From contig NC_085138.1 of the NCBI RefSeq assembly GCF_035046485.1, positions 13,519,329 to 13,583,328 of the forward strand: a stretch of DNA of 64,000 nucleotides, given 5' to 3'. This document shows, one piece after another, positions 1 to 11,067 of this stretch. Positions within the stretch are counted from its first letter, which is position 1, and each line of letters opens with the position of its first letter. This DNA is from Aedes albopictus. Taxonomy: Eukaryota > Arthropoda > Insecta > Diptera > Culicidae. The notes under the pieces were generated by a model. It was not told the DNA's origin, ran no database searches, and saw only the letters and a list, made by a program, of their open reading frames with translations. The position numbers and the translations under genes were made by a program.

Positions 1-2735
1 ATGCTCGAAGGAATTCCTGAAAGAGTCCCTGAGGGAATCCAAGAAGAAGTTGGCAAAGAAGTCCCTGAAAAATTCCTGGAGATTCCTCCAGGAATTTCCT
101 GGAAGAATTTCAGAAGAAATCCCTAGAATATTTCCAGGAAGAATCCTTAAAGGGACTTCTGAAGAATTTGCTGGAGGAATCTTCGGAGGAATTCCTGGAG
201 GAATCCCTGGGAAAATCCTGGAGGAATCCGAGATAAAATCCTGAGGGTATTCTTGGAAGAATTTCTGAAAAAATCCCAGAAGATTTTTTGGAAAAATTTC
301 TGGTTAAACTGTTGACATAATTTCTGAAGGATGTCCAGGAGTAATTCCTAGAACAAATCCTAGAGAAATTGCTGGAGGAATTCCTGGAAAAAAATCTTGG
401 GGTAATTCCTGGATAAAATCCTGGAGGAATGCCTGGAAGAATTCCTTGAGGTCTCCTTTGGGAATTGCTGGAGGAATCCTTGAAGGAATTCCAGGAGGAA
501 TCTCTGGAGCAATTTCTTCAACAATTTCTGGATGAATTTCTGCGGGAATCTCTAGAGGAGCCTCCGGGAGAAATTTCTGAAAAAATCCCTCTGAGAAATT
601 CCCGGAGGGATTTCTGGAGAAATCTCTGGAGGAAGTCCTGGAGAAATCTTCGAACGATTTTCTGAGGAAATCCCTCGAAAAATCCCTGAAAAAGTTCCTG
701 GAGGAGTTTTCAGCGAAATTCCTGGAGAAATCCCTATAGCCATTCCTGGAGGAAAAATTGGAAGAATTCTCGGCGGAATTCCTGGGAAAATTCCAGAAGG
801 TATTCAAAGAGAAAATCCTGGAAGAATTTCTGAAGGAATTCCTAAAAGATTTTCTGCAGTAACTCCTGGATGAATTGCTGACATAATTCATGATTGAATT
901 CCTTGATTTATTCCTGTTGTGATTCCTGGAGGAATCCCTGAAGAAATTCCTGGAGAAATCTCTGCAAGAATCCAAGGAGGAATCCCTGGAAGCATGGCTG
1001 GAAATTTTCCTGAAAGAATGTCTAGGAGAATTCCTGGTGGAATTCTTGGAGGATCTTGGAAGTAATTCCTGGAGAAATCTTTGAAGGAATTCCTGTAGGA
1101 GTCACTGGTAAAAAATCCTTGGAGGAATCCCTTGAAGAATTCCTGGATACAATTCTGCAGAAATTCGTGGAAGGATTCCGGAAGCAGTTACTGGAGGAAT
1201 CTCCGGATGAATGACTGGAGGAAGTCCTAAAGGAATGCATTCAGAAAACCCTGGACGATTTCTTGGAGGAATCTCTGAAAAAATCTTGTAGGAATTCTTG
1301 GAGGAATCCCTGGAGGATATTCTAGATGAATGCCTGTAAGAATTTCTAAAGAAATCTCCAGAGGAAGTCCTGGTGAAATCTCTAGAGGAATTTCTAGCGG
1401 AATTTCAGGAGGAATCTCTTAAGTAATTCGTAGAGGAATACCAGAAATAAATCCTGAAGTAATCGCAGATGGCATTCTTGGACAAATTCGGGAGGAATCC
1501 TTAAAAGAGTTTCTGAAGAAACTCCAGAAGGAATCCCGGAAGCAATTTCGAAAGAAACCACTAAGGGAATCCCTAAACAGTTCCTGCAAGAAGTACTGAA
1601 TCAATTCCTGGAAAAGGTCCCTAAAAATACAAGGAGGAACCCTAATAAGAGTGCCTGGGAGAATCTTTGGAGGATTTTTTGAAAAAAGTAGTAACAGAAA
1701 GAATCACAGAAGGAACTTCCGAGTTAAACCCTGCAGAAATTATTGGATGAATCCCTGCAGGATATCCAAGAAGAATGCCCGTCGTAATTAATGGAGGAAT
1801 CTCTAGAAATACTCCTGGAGGAATCTCTAGATCAATTCTTGGAGGAATCTCAAGAGGCATTTCTGATTTAACCTCTGGATGAATTTTTTGGGGAATGCTT
1901 GCAGCAATTTTCATAGGAATCCCTGGAATAATTCCTGGAGGAATCCCTGAAGAAATTCCGGGAGGAATCCCAGGAAAAAATCCTGAAGAAATTGCAGATG
2001 GAATCCTTAGAGGAATCCTGAAGGAATTCTAAGAAAAGTTTGTGGAACTTCTTGAGGAATCCCTGAAGCAGATCCTGAAAAAAAAACCAGGAGAAATCCC
2101 GGAAGCAATTCCTAGGGGCATTCCCGAAGGAATCCCTAAACAGTCCCTGGAGGAAATATTGGATTAATTCCTGGAGCAGGTCCTGAAAGAATTCCAAGAG
2201 GAACTCCTCATGGAATTCTAAAAAGTGTTCCTGGAGGAATCTTTGAAGGATTTTTTTAAACAATCCCTGGAGTTGTTCCTGAAAGAAACACAGAGAATAT
2301 TCCCGGGTGAATTCCTGGAGAAATTCTTGAAGGAAAACCTGGAGAAATCTCGGAAGCAATCCCATGAGGAATTCCTTCGGAAATCGCAGGAAAGCTTTCT
2401 TAACAAATTCCTGGAAGAATTTCTGTAGAAAAAGTATGAAACGAAGGAAGCTATGGAAAAGTTCTTGAAGGAATTCATCGATGCATTCTTGCAGAAGTAT
2501 CTGTAAAAATTTCTGAAGGAATCATGGGAGGAATTCTTGGAGAATTTCTTGGAACAAACCCTGAAAAAGAAAACTATCTGAACCATGCAAGATGCCCATG
2601 GAAGAATTCACGAAGGAGAAACTCCTGGAGAAGTCGCTTGAGAAATTTCTGAAAGAATCCCTGGAGAAGGTCCTGAATAAATGCCTAAAGGAATTCCTGG
2701 AGGTGTCCTTGAATGAATTCGTAAATAAATCCCAG
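1..2735 (+). repeat. GGAATTCC-type minisatellite array (forward orientation)
   Basis: Degenerate tandem repeat built on an approximately 12-bp unit near GGAATTCCTGGA, often paired as GGAATTCCTGGAGGAATCCC. Units vary in sequence and slightly in length. Because 12 is a multiple of 3, stop codons are rare in several frames and long spurious reading frames appear on both strands with compositions such as repeated SRNFSRD or EFLQ. The array starts before the window and fades near 2735. About 220 bp of unassigned unique-looking DNA follows before the next repeat. Confidence 0.9.
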
Positions 2736-2956
2736 GTATTTTGCTCCTAGCATGACGTTTGTTTGAATTGAATGCAAGTGAAAATTCATGTAGCAGTAGC
2801 ACCGTAGCACATAACTGCACTCTATTGCAGCATATGGTTCTACAAAGCCCTTCTTTTTCCCTACCGGAAACGGTTTCAGCATATCTTGGAAATTTGGCAT
2901 GCTGTTTTTGTATTCCATGAATAAACATCACAAAATTAAACCATTCAACCAAGCGT

Positions 2957-5900
2957 GTTTTGCCTTTCTCGTACACTAAGTGTACTGGAAAGGCTATATG
3001 TTCACTCCAAAAATGACTTTTTTTAGAAGGCCCGGAGGGTCAAATCACATATACCAATCAACTCAGCTCGACGAATTGAGGTGATGTCTGTGTGTGTGTA
3101 TGTGTGTGTGTATGTGTGTGCGTGTGTGTGTGTCTGTATGTGTGTGTACAAAAAAACTCACATCACTTTTTGGCAGTAAACCTCACCGATTTCAATGACC
3201 GACGGTTCATTCGACGCGGAATCTGGTCCCATTGTTTCCTATTGAAAATGGTTCGGATCGGTTCAGCCGTTCCGGAAATATGGCCATTTAGGTGTTCCGG
3301 AACGGTACCCCAGGAAGGGACCAGATATGAAAATGCATCAAACCTATGCATGCGACACATCAAACCACGGCATTTTCGATAACCTGATGAGCGGTAAGCA
3401 GAAAAATAGTCTAAGACCATATCTGAACCGGTAGTGTTCCAGAACCGGTTCCGGGTGTCCCACCAGAAATGGCAAATATCAAAGTGAACAAACCCATGCA
3501 TGAGACACATCAAACCACGGCATTTTCGATAACCTGATGAGCGGTAAGCAGGAAAATAGTCTAAGACCATATCTGAACCGGTAGTGTTCCCGAACCGGTT
3601 CTGGGCGTCCCGCTGGAAGTGGCCAAATATACAATTGTACCAAACCCATGCATGCGGCACATCAAACCACGGCGTTTTCGATGACCTGATGGACAATGAG
3701 CAGGAAAATCATCTCAGACCATATCTGAACCGGTAGTGTTCCGGAACCGGTTCTAGTCGTCCCGCTGGAAGTGACCAAATACACAATTGAACCAAACCCG
3801 TGCATGCGGCACATCAAACCACGGCATTTTCGATGACCTGATGGATAATGAGCAGGAAAATCATCTCAGACCATATCTGAACCAGTTGTGTTCCGGAACC
3901 CGTTCCGGGGTTCCCGCCGAAGTGGTTAAATCTGAAACAGAAACAAACCCGTACATGCGTCACATCAAATAGCGGCTTTTTAGATTACCCAATGAACGGC
4001 CAGCAAGTGTTTCGGAATCGGTTTTGAATGGCCGGAAGAGGCCAAATGTAAAAGTAAACCAAATCCAGGCATGTGACACATCAAATCGTGGCTTTTGCGT
4101 GGCTTTTTTTTAACCTGATGAACAGTTAGCTAGAAAATAGCCTTACGTCACACTAAAGACAACTGGTAGTGTTCCGGAATTGGTTCCGAGAGTCCCGTCG
4201 AAATTGTCAAGCCCTGCATGTGACACCTTCAATTTGCAGCGGTTTTGGTTAACCGATGAGCAGTTAACAAGACAATAATGTTAGACCATATTTGGTTCAG
4301 CCGGTAGTTACCCGGAATCAGATGCGGGTAGTAAAATGTAAAATTTAACCAAACCCATGGATGCGGTACATCAAATCACGACCAGTCTTGTAAACATTCG
4401 ACACTTTTTACTACCTTCATTTCGTTGCCGCAGTCGGGTGTCAGTCGGCTTTGTTACATTCGTGCGCTATCGTTACCTCTTACCTACACACAACACGAGC
4501 AGTAGAACGAAGATCAATAAACATAAGAAAGAGTCAAATCAATGTCATCTGACACGATGACATGTGTCTAATTCTAGCTTTACGCATAGATTTTCAGAAA
4601 ATTCCGATTTTGAATGTTAATATTAGTTTATTATTGCATGTTGCATTGAATGCGACACACAGATGGGCAACATAGCTCTTATTATGGAAGAAGACAGGAA
4701 TAAAAAAAGCCGAACCGTTTCCCGAAGCCGCTATCGTGGTGAAGTGCATTCGTTTGACATTTTTGTTTCGAACAGTAGTTTGATTGCTTGTGTTGCGAAT
4801 GTCGGAGACAAAGGAGGCCGAATATCGACGAAAAGGTTCAAATGACTGTGATCTCTAACAAGACTGATCACGACTTATCGACAACCCAATGGAAAAATAG
4901 GGTCAGACCACATTAGATTCCCGGTAGTGTTGCGGGTTCAGCTGTGGCTTCGAAAGTGGTAAGAAGTAAAAGTGAAGCAAACCCATTCATGCGATATATC
5001 AAATCGCGGTGATTAGGTAAAGGTGAATAAATAGCAATAAAATATTCTCAGACCATAATTGGGACAACCGGTAGTGTCATGGTCCATGACTCGTGGAATC
5101 AGATCCGGCTATCCCACCGGAAATAACCAAATATAAAAATGAACCAAACCCATACATACGACACATCAGATCGCAGATTTTTTGATAATTTAATGAACGG
5201 TTAGCAAGAAAAAAGCCTTAGATCACATTAGAGACTAGCTGTTGCGTAGCAGAACCAACGTTCATGTGAAAAATTAAATCGTGGCTTTGTTTAATGGCCT
5301 GATAAACATTAGGTATGAACAACAGTGACGAATAGGTCTAAGTTCTCATATATGAGAACAAAATATAGACAAAACTAAAGCGATCTCATCAAATCGTACC
5401 ATTTCAGATTCCTAAGGTGTAAATTTATAGCAGGATGGGTCAACGTTGAATGGAAAAATAAGAATTTGATCGCGTCAACAGAAGATGGTGGCTGTATTAA
5501 GGAATTTTGAGCTCTAAAGCTATGTAAAATAAGTGTATTTGGTATGGGAAATATGTTCGGAGTCCACCAGAGTATCCAAGATAGCGGTCCAAAGTCCAAG
5601 ATAATGGCCCAGTATTCAAGTTAGTGCCTATTTTATAGGATTTTTAAATCTTGCATTATGGGCATATTTTGTATGAAAATATGTCCAGAATTTAAAATTT
5701 GTAATCAGAAAACCCAAGCTGTGCGCTGTTTCACAAGGTCTGCAATATGACTATAGTTTGAATGGGGAAGAATGCTGGTTTTCGTCCAAAACTGGTAACC
5801 AGAAAATCATAAACGACATGCCAAAATTCAATACGGCGACTATTTTATGTAATTTTAGGTGCAGAGTCCAAAAATGAATACCAGAACATCCAAGATGGTG

Positions 5901-6210
5901 TCTCAATGTTCAAGATGGCGGTTAGTTTAGTTGGGGTAGATATCCGGAGTCATAAAATGATGACCGGAAAATCTAAAATGACGTTTCAAAATTTTGCGGC
6001 TTCATGACACTTGTTTGGTTTGAGTTTTGGATCGTTGTCTTATATTTTCTGAATATTGGATGTTATGCTAATATAAAATGTATCCATATTGAGTTAGCAG
6101 TTTTCATTTTGTATTTATAACAATGTCATCAACATGTTTTGTCAACAGTTTTGTTGAAAGGATATTTTAAAGCACGAGAAAGGCACCATCACCGCTAGGT
6201 TGATTAATTA
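2957..6210 (-). mobile_element. Hairpin-ended element with internal 152-bp repeats (copy 1, minus orientation)
   Basis: Read on the - strand, the element begins near 6210 with a terminus resembling the left end of the copy at 39796 (shared core CCTAG then GGTGAT then GTGCCTTTCTCG). It passes through degenerate internal sequence, then ~152-bp tandem repeats, a GT/CA microsatellite (3086-3150), and ends at 2962-2994 in a 33-bp hairpin (GCCTTTC stem and a GTACAC/GTGTAC inner stem). The same hairpin closes the copies at 8850-8882 and 42135-42167. I see no transposase. The class is unknown; the 3-prime hairpin recalls Helitron ends, but I see no CTRR terminus. Confidence 0.6.
3300..4380 (-). repeat. 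~152-bp tandem repeat array
   Basis: Unit landmarks such as GACACATCAAACCACGG recur at about 3353, 3507, 3658 and 3809, giving spacings of 151-154 bp. Each unit also holds a near-palindromic GGAACCGGTTCC core beside CGGGACACCCGG-like sequence. The units decay towards 4400-5300. The reverse complement of the same unit recurs at 6440-7310, 8360-8530 and 40290-41800. It appears to be an integral part of the hairpin-ended element. Confidence 0.8.
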
Positions 6211-6352
6211 GGGTTTTTTTGTGAAATCGTAAGCAAATGCGGATGCGCTTAAATTTTATTTTTTCCATACAACGTTGACCCATCCTACTGTAAATTTACA
6301 TCTCAGGAATCTAAAATGATGTGATTTGATGAGATCGCTTTAGTTTTTTTAG
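5369..6352. repeat. Inverted repeat at the centre of the head-to-head element pair
   Basis: The ~95-bp segment at 5369-5463 is matched as reverse complement at 6257-6352 with few differences (shared core ACTAAAGCGATCTCATCAAA and GATGGGTCAACGTTG). The arms join the left element (minus) to the right element (plus), so the whole 2957-8887 block is a large imperfect palindrome. The ~790-bp centre holds AT-rich unassigned sequence and, at 6172-6210, the other terminus of copy 1. Confidence 0.65.
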
Positions 6353-8887
6353 GGTTTTGGTTCTCTTGCACATATCCATTGCTTGCATTGGTTTAGTTCA
6401 CTTTCGTAATTCCGCTGAAGCACCCAACGCTTCTTCTGCAACACCACCGGTAGCCTCTTATGTAGTCTGAGCCTATTTTGTGAGACCCTCGGAAATGATT
6501 CCGGAACACTACCGGTATATTTAAATGTGGTCTGAGTTTATGCAAACTGTTAATCAGGTTACCCGGAACTAAAACACTACCGGTAGTAACTTCTGTGGAC
6601 TGTAGCTATTTTCTTATTACTCATGCATCAGGTTACTGACATAAAAAGCGATTTGACGTACCGCAAGCATGGGTTTGATTAACTTTTATACATGTCAACT
6701 TCCAGTGGGACACCCTTATCCGGTTCCGGAAAATTTACATGGTTCATTTTTACATTTGACAAATTCCGGCGGGACACCTGAAACCGGTTGTGGACCACTA
6801 CCGGTGGTCTGATTTTCTTGAAAACCGTTCATCAGCTTATCGAAAAAAACCGCGATTTGATGAAGCGCATGCAAGGAGTTCGGGTCCCTTCTACATTTGA
6901 CCACATCCGGAGGGACACCGGGAACCGATTCCGGGACACTACTAGTTTTCCCAAGCATGATCTGAGATAGTTTTTCTTTGTAACCGTTCGTCAAGATACC
7001 TTAAAAGCCATTTGAAGTGTCGCGAATATTTTTTGGTTCTCTTTTACATTCGGCCACTTTCAGCGAGACACCTCGAACCGATTCCGGAACACTATCAATA
7101 GTTTCTAATATGGGCTGAGCGTATTTTCTTGCTGATCGTGCAAGTTATCGAAATGGCCGCGATTTGATGTGTTGCATGTATGAATTAGGCCACTTCCGGC
7201 GAGACATCAGGAACCGGTTTCGGGATGCTACCGCTTCAGATATGACCCGAGACTATTTTCCTGCTTACGTTCCTCAGGTTATAGAAAAAGCTGCGATTTG
7301 ATGTGTCGCATGCGGATCTATGACATTTGGTCGAAAGACATTTGGTCGAATGACGTTTAGTCGAATGACATTTGGTCGAAAGTACGTTTGATCGAAAGGA
7401 CATTTGGTCGAATGGACATTTGGTCGAAACTGATTTTATGGAGGATCTATGACATTTGGTCGAATGACGTTTAGTCGAATGACGTTTAGTCGAATCATTT
7501 CTGGCTCGCGTTGAGTTCAATTGCAACACTGCGTCAAAGAACAGCCTATGTTTGAAAGAAGGAAAAATCTCTGATGAAAAAGTCTGCAGTTATAACATCT
7601 AAATACAAAACGGAATAACAGCTTGTGTTCAAAAGGAGAAATTTCTTCTGAAACATTCAGCAATTGGTACAGCAAAATGCAATGAAATCAATAAACGTGA
7701 AAGAATAGCCTATGCTTTAAAGAAGGAAAAAACATGATAAAAAGGCAACAGCTATAACATTCAAACACAGTACAAATACGAAACTTGAAAGAATAGCCTA
7801 TGTTCAAAAGAAGGAAAAATCATTGATAAAAAAAACCACAATCATAATGTTCACTCTTAGCGCAAATAACAAACTTGAAACAACATCATATGTTGAAAAG
7901 AAGGAAAAATCTTTGATGGAAAAGCCAGTATGTTCTACACAAAAACTCAATGAGATGATGAAACTTGAAAGAAGAGGCGAGATTAAAAGTAAGAAGAAAT
8001 CTTTGATAAAAAATCAACTGCTTCAACAATGCCAACGAAACTACACAACACTACAATATTTACTTTTTATTGTTTAAAACTATTCAACACGATTAAATTG
8101 CTATACGATTTGACGTTCATTCGATCATACGTACTTTCAACCAAATAAGTTCAGTAACATTTAAATTTCGGTATCCTAATCTATAATATTATTTTTCACT
8201 CAAATCTCTTTTCATCAGTTAGTACATTTTGACCAGATGTCCATTCGACCAAATGTCCATTCGACCAAATGTCGTTTCGACCAAACGTACTTTCGACCAA
8301 ATGTCATTCGACCAAACGTCATTCGACCAAATGTCATTCGACCAAATGTCCTAAAGCCGTCGCATGCATGGGTTTGGTTCACTTTTATATTTGGCCACTT
8401 CCGGTGGGACACCCGGAACCGGTTCCGGAACACTACCGGTTCAGATATAGTCTGCAACTATTTTCCTGCTTACCGTTCATCAGATAATCGAAAATGCCGT
8501 GGTTGGATGGGTCGCATGCATGGGTTTGTTGCAATTTCATATCTGGCCCCTTCCTGGGGTACCGGTCCGAAACACCTAAATGGCCATAACTCCGGAACGG
8601 CTGGACTGATTCGAACCATTTTCAATAGGAAACAATGGGACAATATTCCGCGTCGATTGAAACTAAAAGCGTTGAAATCGGATGATATTTACTATCCAAA
8701 AGTGAGGTGATATTTTTGTACACACACATACATACATACACACATACACACACAGACACCATCTCAACTCGTCGAGCTGAGTCGATTGGTATATAAGACT
8801 TGGCCCTCCGGGGGTTCTATCAAGATTTCAATTTTGGAGGGATCATATAGCCTTTCGGTACATCTTGGTGTACGAGAAAGGCAAAAA
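6353..8887 (+). mobile_element. Hairpin-ended element (copy 2, plus orientation, interrupted)
   Basis: Mirror image of the left block. It contains 152-bp units in the opposite orientation (6440-7310 and 8360-8530), the region matching 3160-3350 at 8530-8710, a CA microsatellite (8717-8757), and the terminal 33-bp hairpin at 8850-8882. The hairpin differs from the other copies at a few positions but keeps both stems, with one G-T wobble. It is split by the TTCGACC element at 7314-8358. Confidence 0.6.
7314..8358. mobile_element. TTCGACCAAATGTC inverted-array element with 9-bp target duplication
   Basis: The left end carries a (GACATTTGGTCGAA)n array (7320-7495). The right end carries the reverse complement (TTCGACCAAATGTC)n (8230-8352). 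The termini read GGATCTATGACATTTGG and, inverted, GGCTTTAGGACATTTGG. The flanks carry GTCGCATGC at 7305-7313 and 8359-8367, a 9-bp direct repeat inside what is otherwise a continuous 152-bp unit. The interior (7500-8210) holds several degenerate units built on GAATAGCCTATGTTC and GAAGGAAAAATC. A 9-bp duplication suits a Mutator-like MITE, but no transposase is present. Confidence 0.7.
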
Positions 8888-8913
8888 ATCATTAAATTCT
8901 GAGAACCTTTGTA

Positions 8914-9106
8914 TTGCTGTGTGCGTTCAATATGCTGTGGTGCTCAAATGCGCTTCAAACGCGGTAACACATTGTTACTAAAGGCAACTTAGCAACCATA
9001 GTCAAAACTACCACCAACCTAGGATCCAAATGCTCCCACTGACATCGGGTTACTTATCAGAAAATCTTACCGCATTTGATATTTGTATTTCCAATGCACA
9101 CAGCAA
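8914..9106. mobile_element. MITE, ~193 bp (TTGCTGTGTGCGTTCA ends), copy 1
   Basis: Bounded by TTGCTGTGTGCGTTCA on the left and its approximate inverse (ATGCACACAGCAA) on the right. A second copy lies at 13588-13795 and shares the interior (GCGCTTCAAACGCGGTAACA and CTCCCACTGACATCGGG). Non-coding. Confidence 0.75.
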
Positions 9107-9138
9107 TGCCAATTTGTACGATAATAAAAAAAATCCCC

Positions 9139-9654
9139 ATACCAGAAAACCATTTAGTAGTCACTTGGATATATGAAAAATTGTCGAACAATTGCTTCTT
9201 TTCGCAAAATTTAGCAATAAAAAATTCCAGAATTTTTTAAACCGTGGTAAAGCTCTCCAAAATTGGATAATTTTCAACTTTTTCAGCTTAACCTTCCAGC
9301 GCGCGCGCCATCAAACAACCGAAACTGCACCGCGCTCGCGCTGTATACGAAAAGCGAGGTTTTTTTTTGGTAGTGTTGTACTTTTTACAACAGCGCGCGC
9401 GCTGAAGGGTTAATGTACTAGTTTTCACGTGAATATGAATAAGATGAACTGCGTCGATATTTTTCGAATTTCATTGGTTTCGAGAGGCCCCGCCCCTCAA
9501 CTACGTCACAAGTTGAAGCGTATGAATCGTCTCAACCATTTCATGGAGCAGTTTATAAAATTTTGGATTTTTTTATTGCTAAATTTTACGAAAAGAAGGC
9601 ACCATTCGACAATTTTCCATGGATCCAAATGACTGTTTTATGGTTTTCTGGTAT
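9139..9654. mobile_element. Long-TIR MITE, ~516 bp, with a nested MITE
   Basis: The first ~110 bp, starting ATACCAGAAAACCAT and including AAAATTGTCGAA and AAAATTTAGCAATAAAAAA, reappear inverted at 9540-9654, ending in ATGGTTTTCTGGTAT. The centre is interrupted by a different MITE (9288-9413). No coding potential seen. Confidence 0.7.
9288..9413. mobile_element. Small MITE with TTAACC...GGGTTAA ends
   Basis: About 126 bp, rich in CGCG. It starts TTAACCTTCCAGCGCGC and ends GCGCGCTGAAGGGTTAA. Relatives at 22764-22886 and 28400-28522 share the ends and the internal AAAAGCGAG and GTTGTAC motifs. Confidence 0.65.
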
Positions 9655-9928
9655 GCTTCTATGGAATATTGAAAGCTTATCAATGGATCATTTAGCAATT
9701 TTTCATGAATCGTTTTATAATTTTACCGCTGCAAACAATGGGCTGCCTTATCTAAAGGGTACTGTCCAAACGATGGTTGAATTGATTATAAAAAATATTA
9801 AAGGCTGAATGATCTTCTCGAGATCATTATAAATCGTTTACTCTATTGCCACGATGACGAGTTAGAGAAGGCATAAACGGTTCACATGCTCTTTGCTTGT
9901 AGTGGGGAGTGGAGATTTGATTTCAGTT
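9655..9928. other. Upstream region of gene A
   Basis: No gene seen. It holds an imperfect GATCTTCTCGAGATC palindrome (about 9811-9825) and a TATA-like ATTATAAAT just after it. An initiator-like TCAGTT sits immediately before the gene A start codon. Promoter assignment is speculative. Confidence 0.35.
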
Positions 9929-10503
9929 ATGCAAAACATCATTACAGCAATAATTGTGCTAGCAACTCCGATACCGCTAACAAATGGTTCAGTAAGTTTG
10001 TGCTAAAACCAATCACATCTGGTCTACTTATCAAATTTTCTTAGTACTACCAACAGCGTACAAAATCATTCCGATTGCTGCGCTTCGAACTGAGCTCGAC
10101 CTGCAATCCCAACTGGATCACAACCGATTCCCTGAAAGTGCATGCTCCGGCCAACTCTAGTGAAGTGCCTCGTTTAATGGGAACCGTCCAAGTGCACCGA
10201 AATTTGGACCAAAAGCTCTTCGTGTGGTCGCATTTGCGGATGGTAGCTAACAATATGACCTGCTGGGGGTCATGGAGCAATCCGTGTAAAATGACTCAGG
10301 ATTCCTACCAAAACTACTGGTCGACCGAGGTGGAACCGTCGTCAATTGCTGTATGCCCGATAAAGAAAGGAGAGTATAAAATCCTTAATTTCATCATGGT
10401 TAACAGGTTTGGATATCCGGATGGTGAATATCAGCTGAGAGTGGCGTTGGTCAGGAAAGAGGAGATGCTCTGCAGTGGAATTCTACATCTTTATATCAAG
10501 TAG
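9929..10503 (+). CDS. Gene A: secreted ML/DUF1091-like protein
   Basis: Two exons: 9929-9991 (21 codons, signal peptide MQNIITAIIVLATPIPL) and 10045-10503, joined across a 53-bp intron with GTAAGT donor and TTCTTAG acceptor, phase 0. Product 173 residues. The mature part has the features of MD-2-related lipid-recognition or DUF1091 proteins: an early STCNPNW, a mid-protein cysteine pair, the hallmark CPIKKGEY, and a C-terminal GEYQLRV strand followed by MLCSG. DUF1091 is considered a possible lipid-binding relative of the ML domain. NMT is a potential N-glycosylation site. It resembles gene B closely and gene C more distantly. A poly(A) signal (AATAAA) lies ~90 bp past the stop, next to the convergent Ly6 gene. 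Ligand and tissue are unknown. The family call is by motif pattern only. Confidence 0.8.
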
Positions 10504-10611
10504 ATTGCAGGACTTAGATGTAGCAAATTACATTTGAACATATTGGGTGTAATCCGTTTATTTTACTTACAAACACACGTGCGTTTCAAAACCAATAAAT
10601 CTTCACTCAAT

Positions 10612-11067
10612 TCAACCGTGATGTCCAGTAACTACTCCGACCAAGATTCCCAAAAATATCACCATTCCCATTGATCCTCCCACCGTTGATCCACTTCCCT
10701 TATAATCCTTACTGTTGCAGTTATCCTCTTTGCACTGCAAGCACGGCTTCGCCTTCGGGAACTTGGCACAAAGATCAAAATTTGCATAAATACATCCCTT
10801 GGCCAGAGGTGCCGTCTCGTGAGCCCGTAGCTTCATGCACTGGTAGCCGGTGTTCCGCACTGGTTCCGTCAGGCCGGACTGGAGCGTTTTCAGGTAGCGA
10901 AACTGCACGGCGACCATTGATTCCGTACAGGTTACGCGTGTCCCACCGGCTTCGCAAGCGTCGTCTCCCGCGGGTGACTGGCAGGTCACACATTTAATCG
11001 GACTGGCCGATCGGATGAGAAGGCTCAGCAGGAAAACGCCGGACCAGGCGGATCGACGACGAGTCAT
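10612..11067 (-). CDS. Ly6/uPAR-type GPI-anchored three-finger protein
   Basis: Intronless 151-residue frame. N-terminal signal peptide (about residues 1-23, hydrophobic VFLLSLLI) is followed at once by the Ly6 signature opening IKCVTCQS. Further cysteines are spread in three-finger fashion (CTES, YQCMK, GCIY, LCAKF) and the domain closes with the diagnostic CLQCKEDNCN. The C-terminal ~25 residues (GSGSTVGGS, then hydrophobic MVIFLGILVGVV) look like a GPI-anchor signal. In insects, Ly6-like proteins act at the cell surface in septate junctions, channel regulation or sleep and behaviour; which role applies here cannot be told. It is convergent with gene A: the two stop codons are 108 bp apart and each strand has an AATAAA in the gap. 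Confidence 0.85.
   Translation of the reverse strand: MTRRRSAWSGVFLLSLLIRSASPIKCVTCQSPAGDDACEAGGTRVTCTESMVAVQFRYLKTLQSGLTEPVRNTGYQCMKLRAHETAPLAKGCIYANFDLCAKFPKAKPCLQCKEDNCNSKDYKGSGSTVGGSMGMVIFLGILVGVVTGHHG

Noticed and set aside
304..975. 223-codon minus-strand frame rich in SRNFSRD-type repeats, and similar frames at 1868-2365, 2218-2586, 42628-43020, 61727-62026
   Set aside because: They lie wholly in the 12-bp-period minisatellite; the period is a multiple of three, so stops are suppressed in several frames on both strands. No start context, domain or codon bias supports translation.
3092..3382. Frame starting MCVCVCVCV
   Set aside because: Translation of a GT microsatellite joined to a repeat; not a gene.
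3300..4380. Regularly spaced 152-bp repeats, considered as a CRISPR-like array
   Set aside because: The whole unit is repeated without unique spacers, units drift gradually, and the genome is eukaryotic.
8215..8710. Frames such as RPNVIRPNVIRPNV across the TTCGACC arrays (also 7236-7529, 21877-22165, 27513-27801)
   Set aside because: Products of a 14-bp repeat read in several frames; no conserved protein.
10671..10997. 108-codon + strand frame opposite the Ly6 gene
   Set aside because: Antisense shadow of the better-supported minus-strand gene with signal peptide, Ly6 cysteines and GPI signal.
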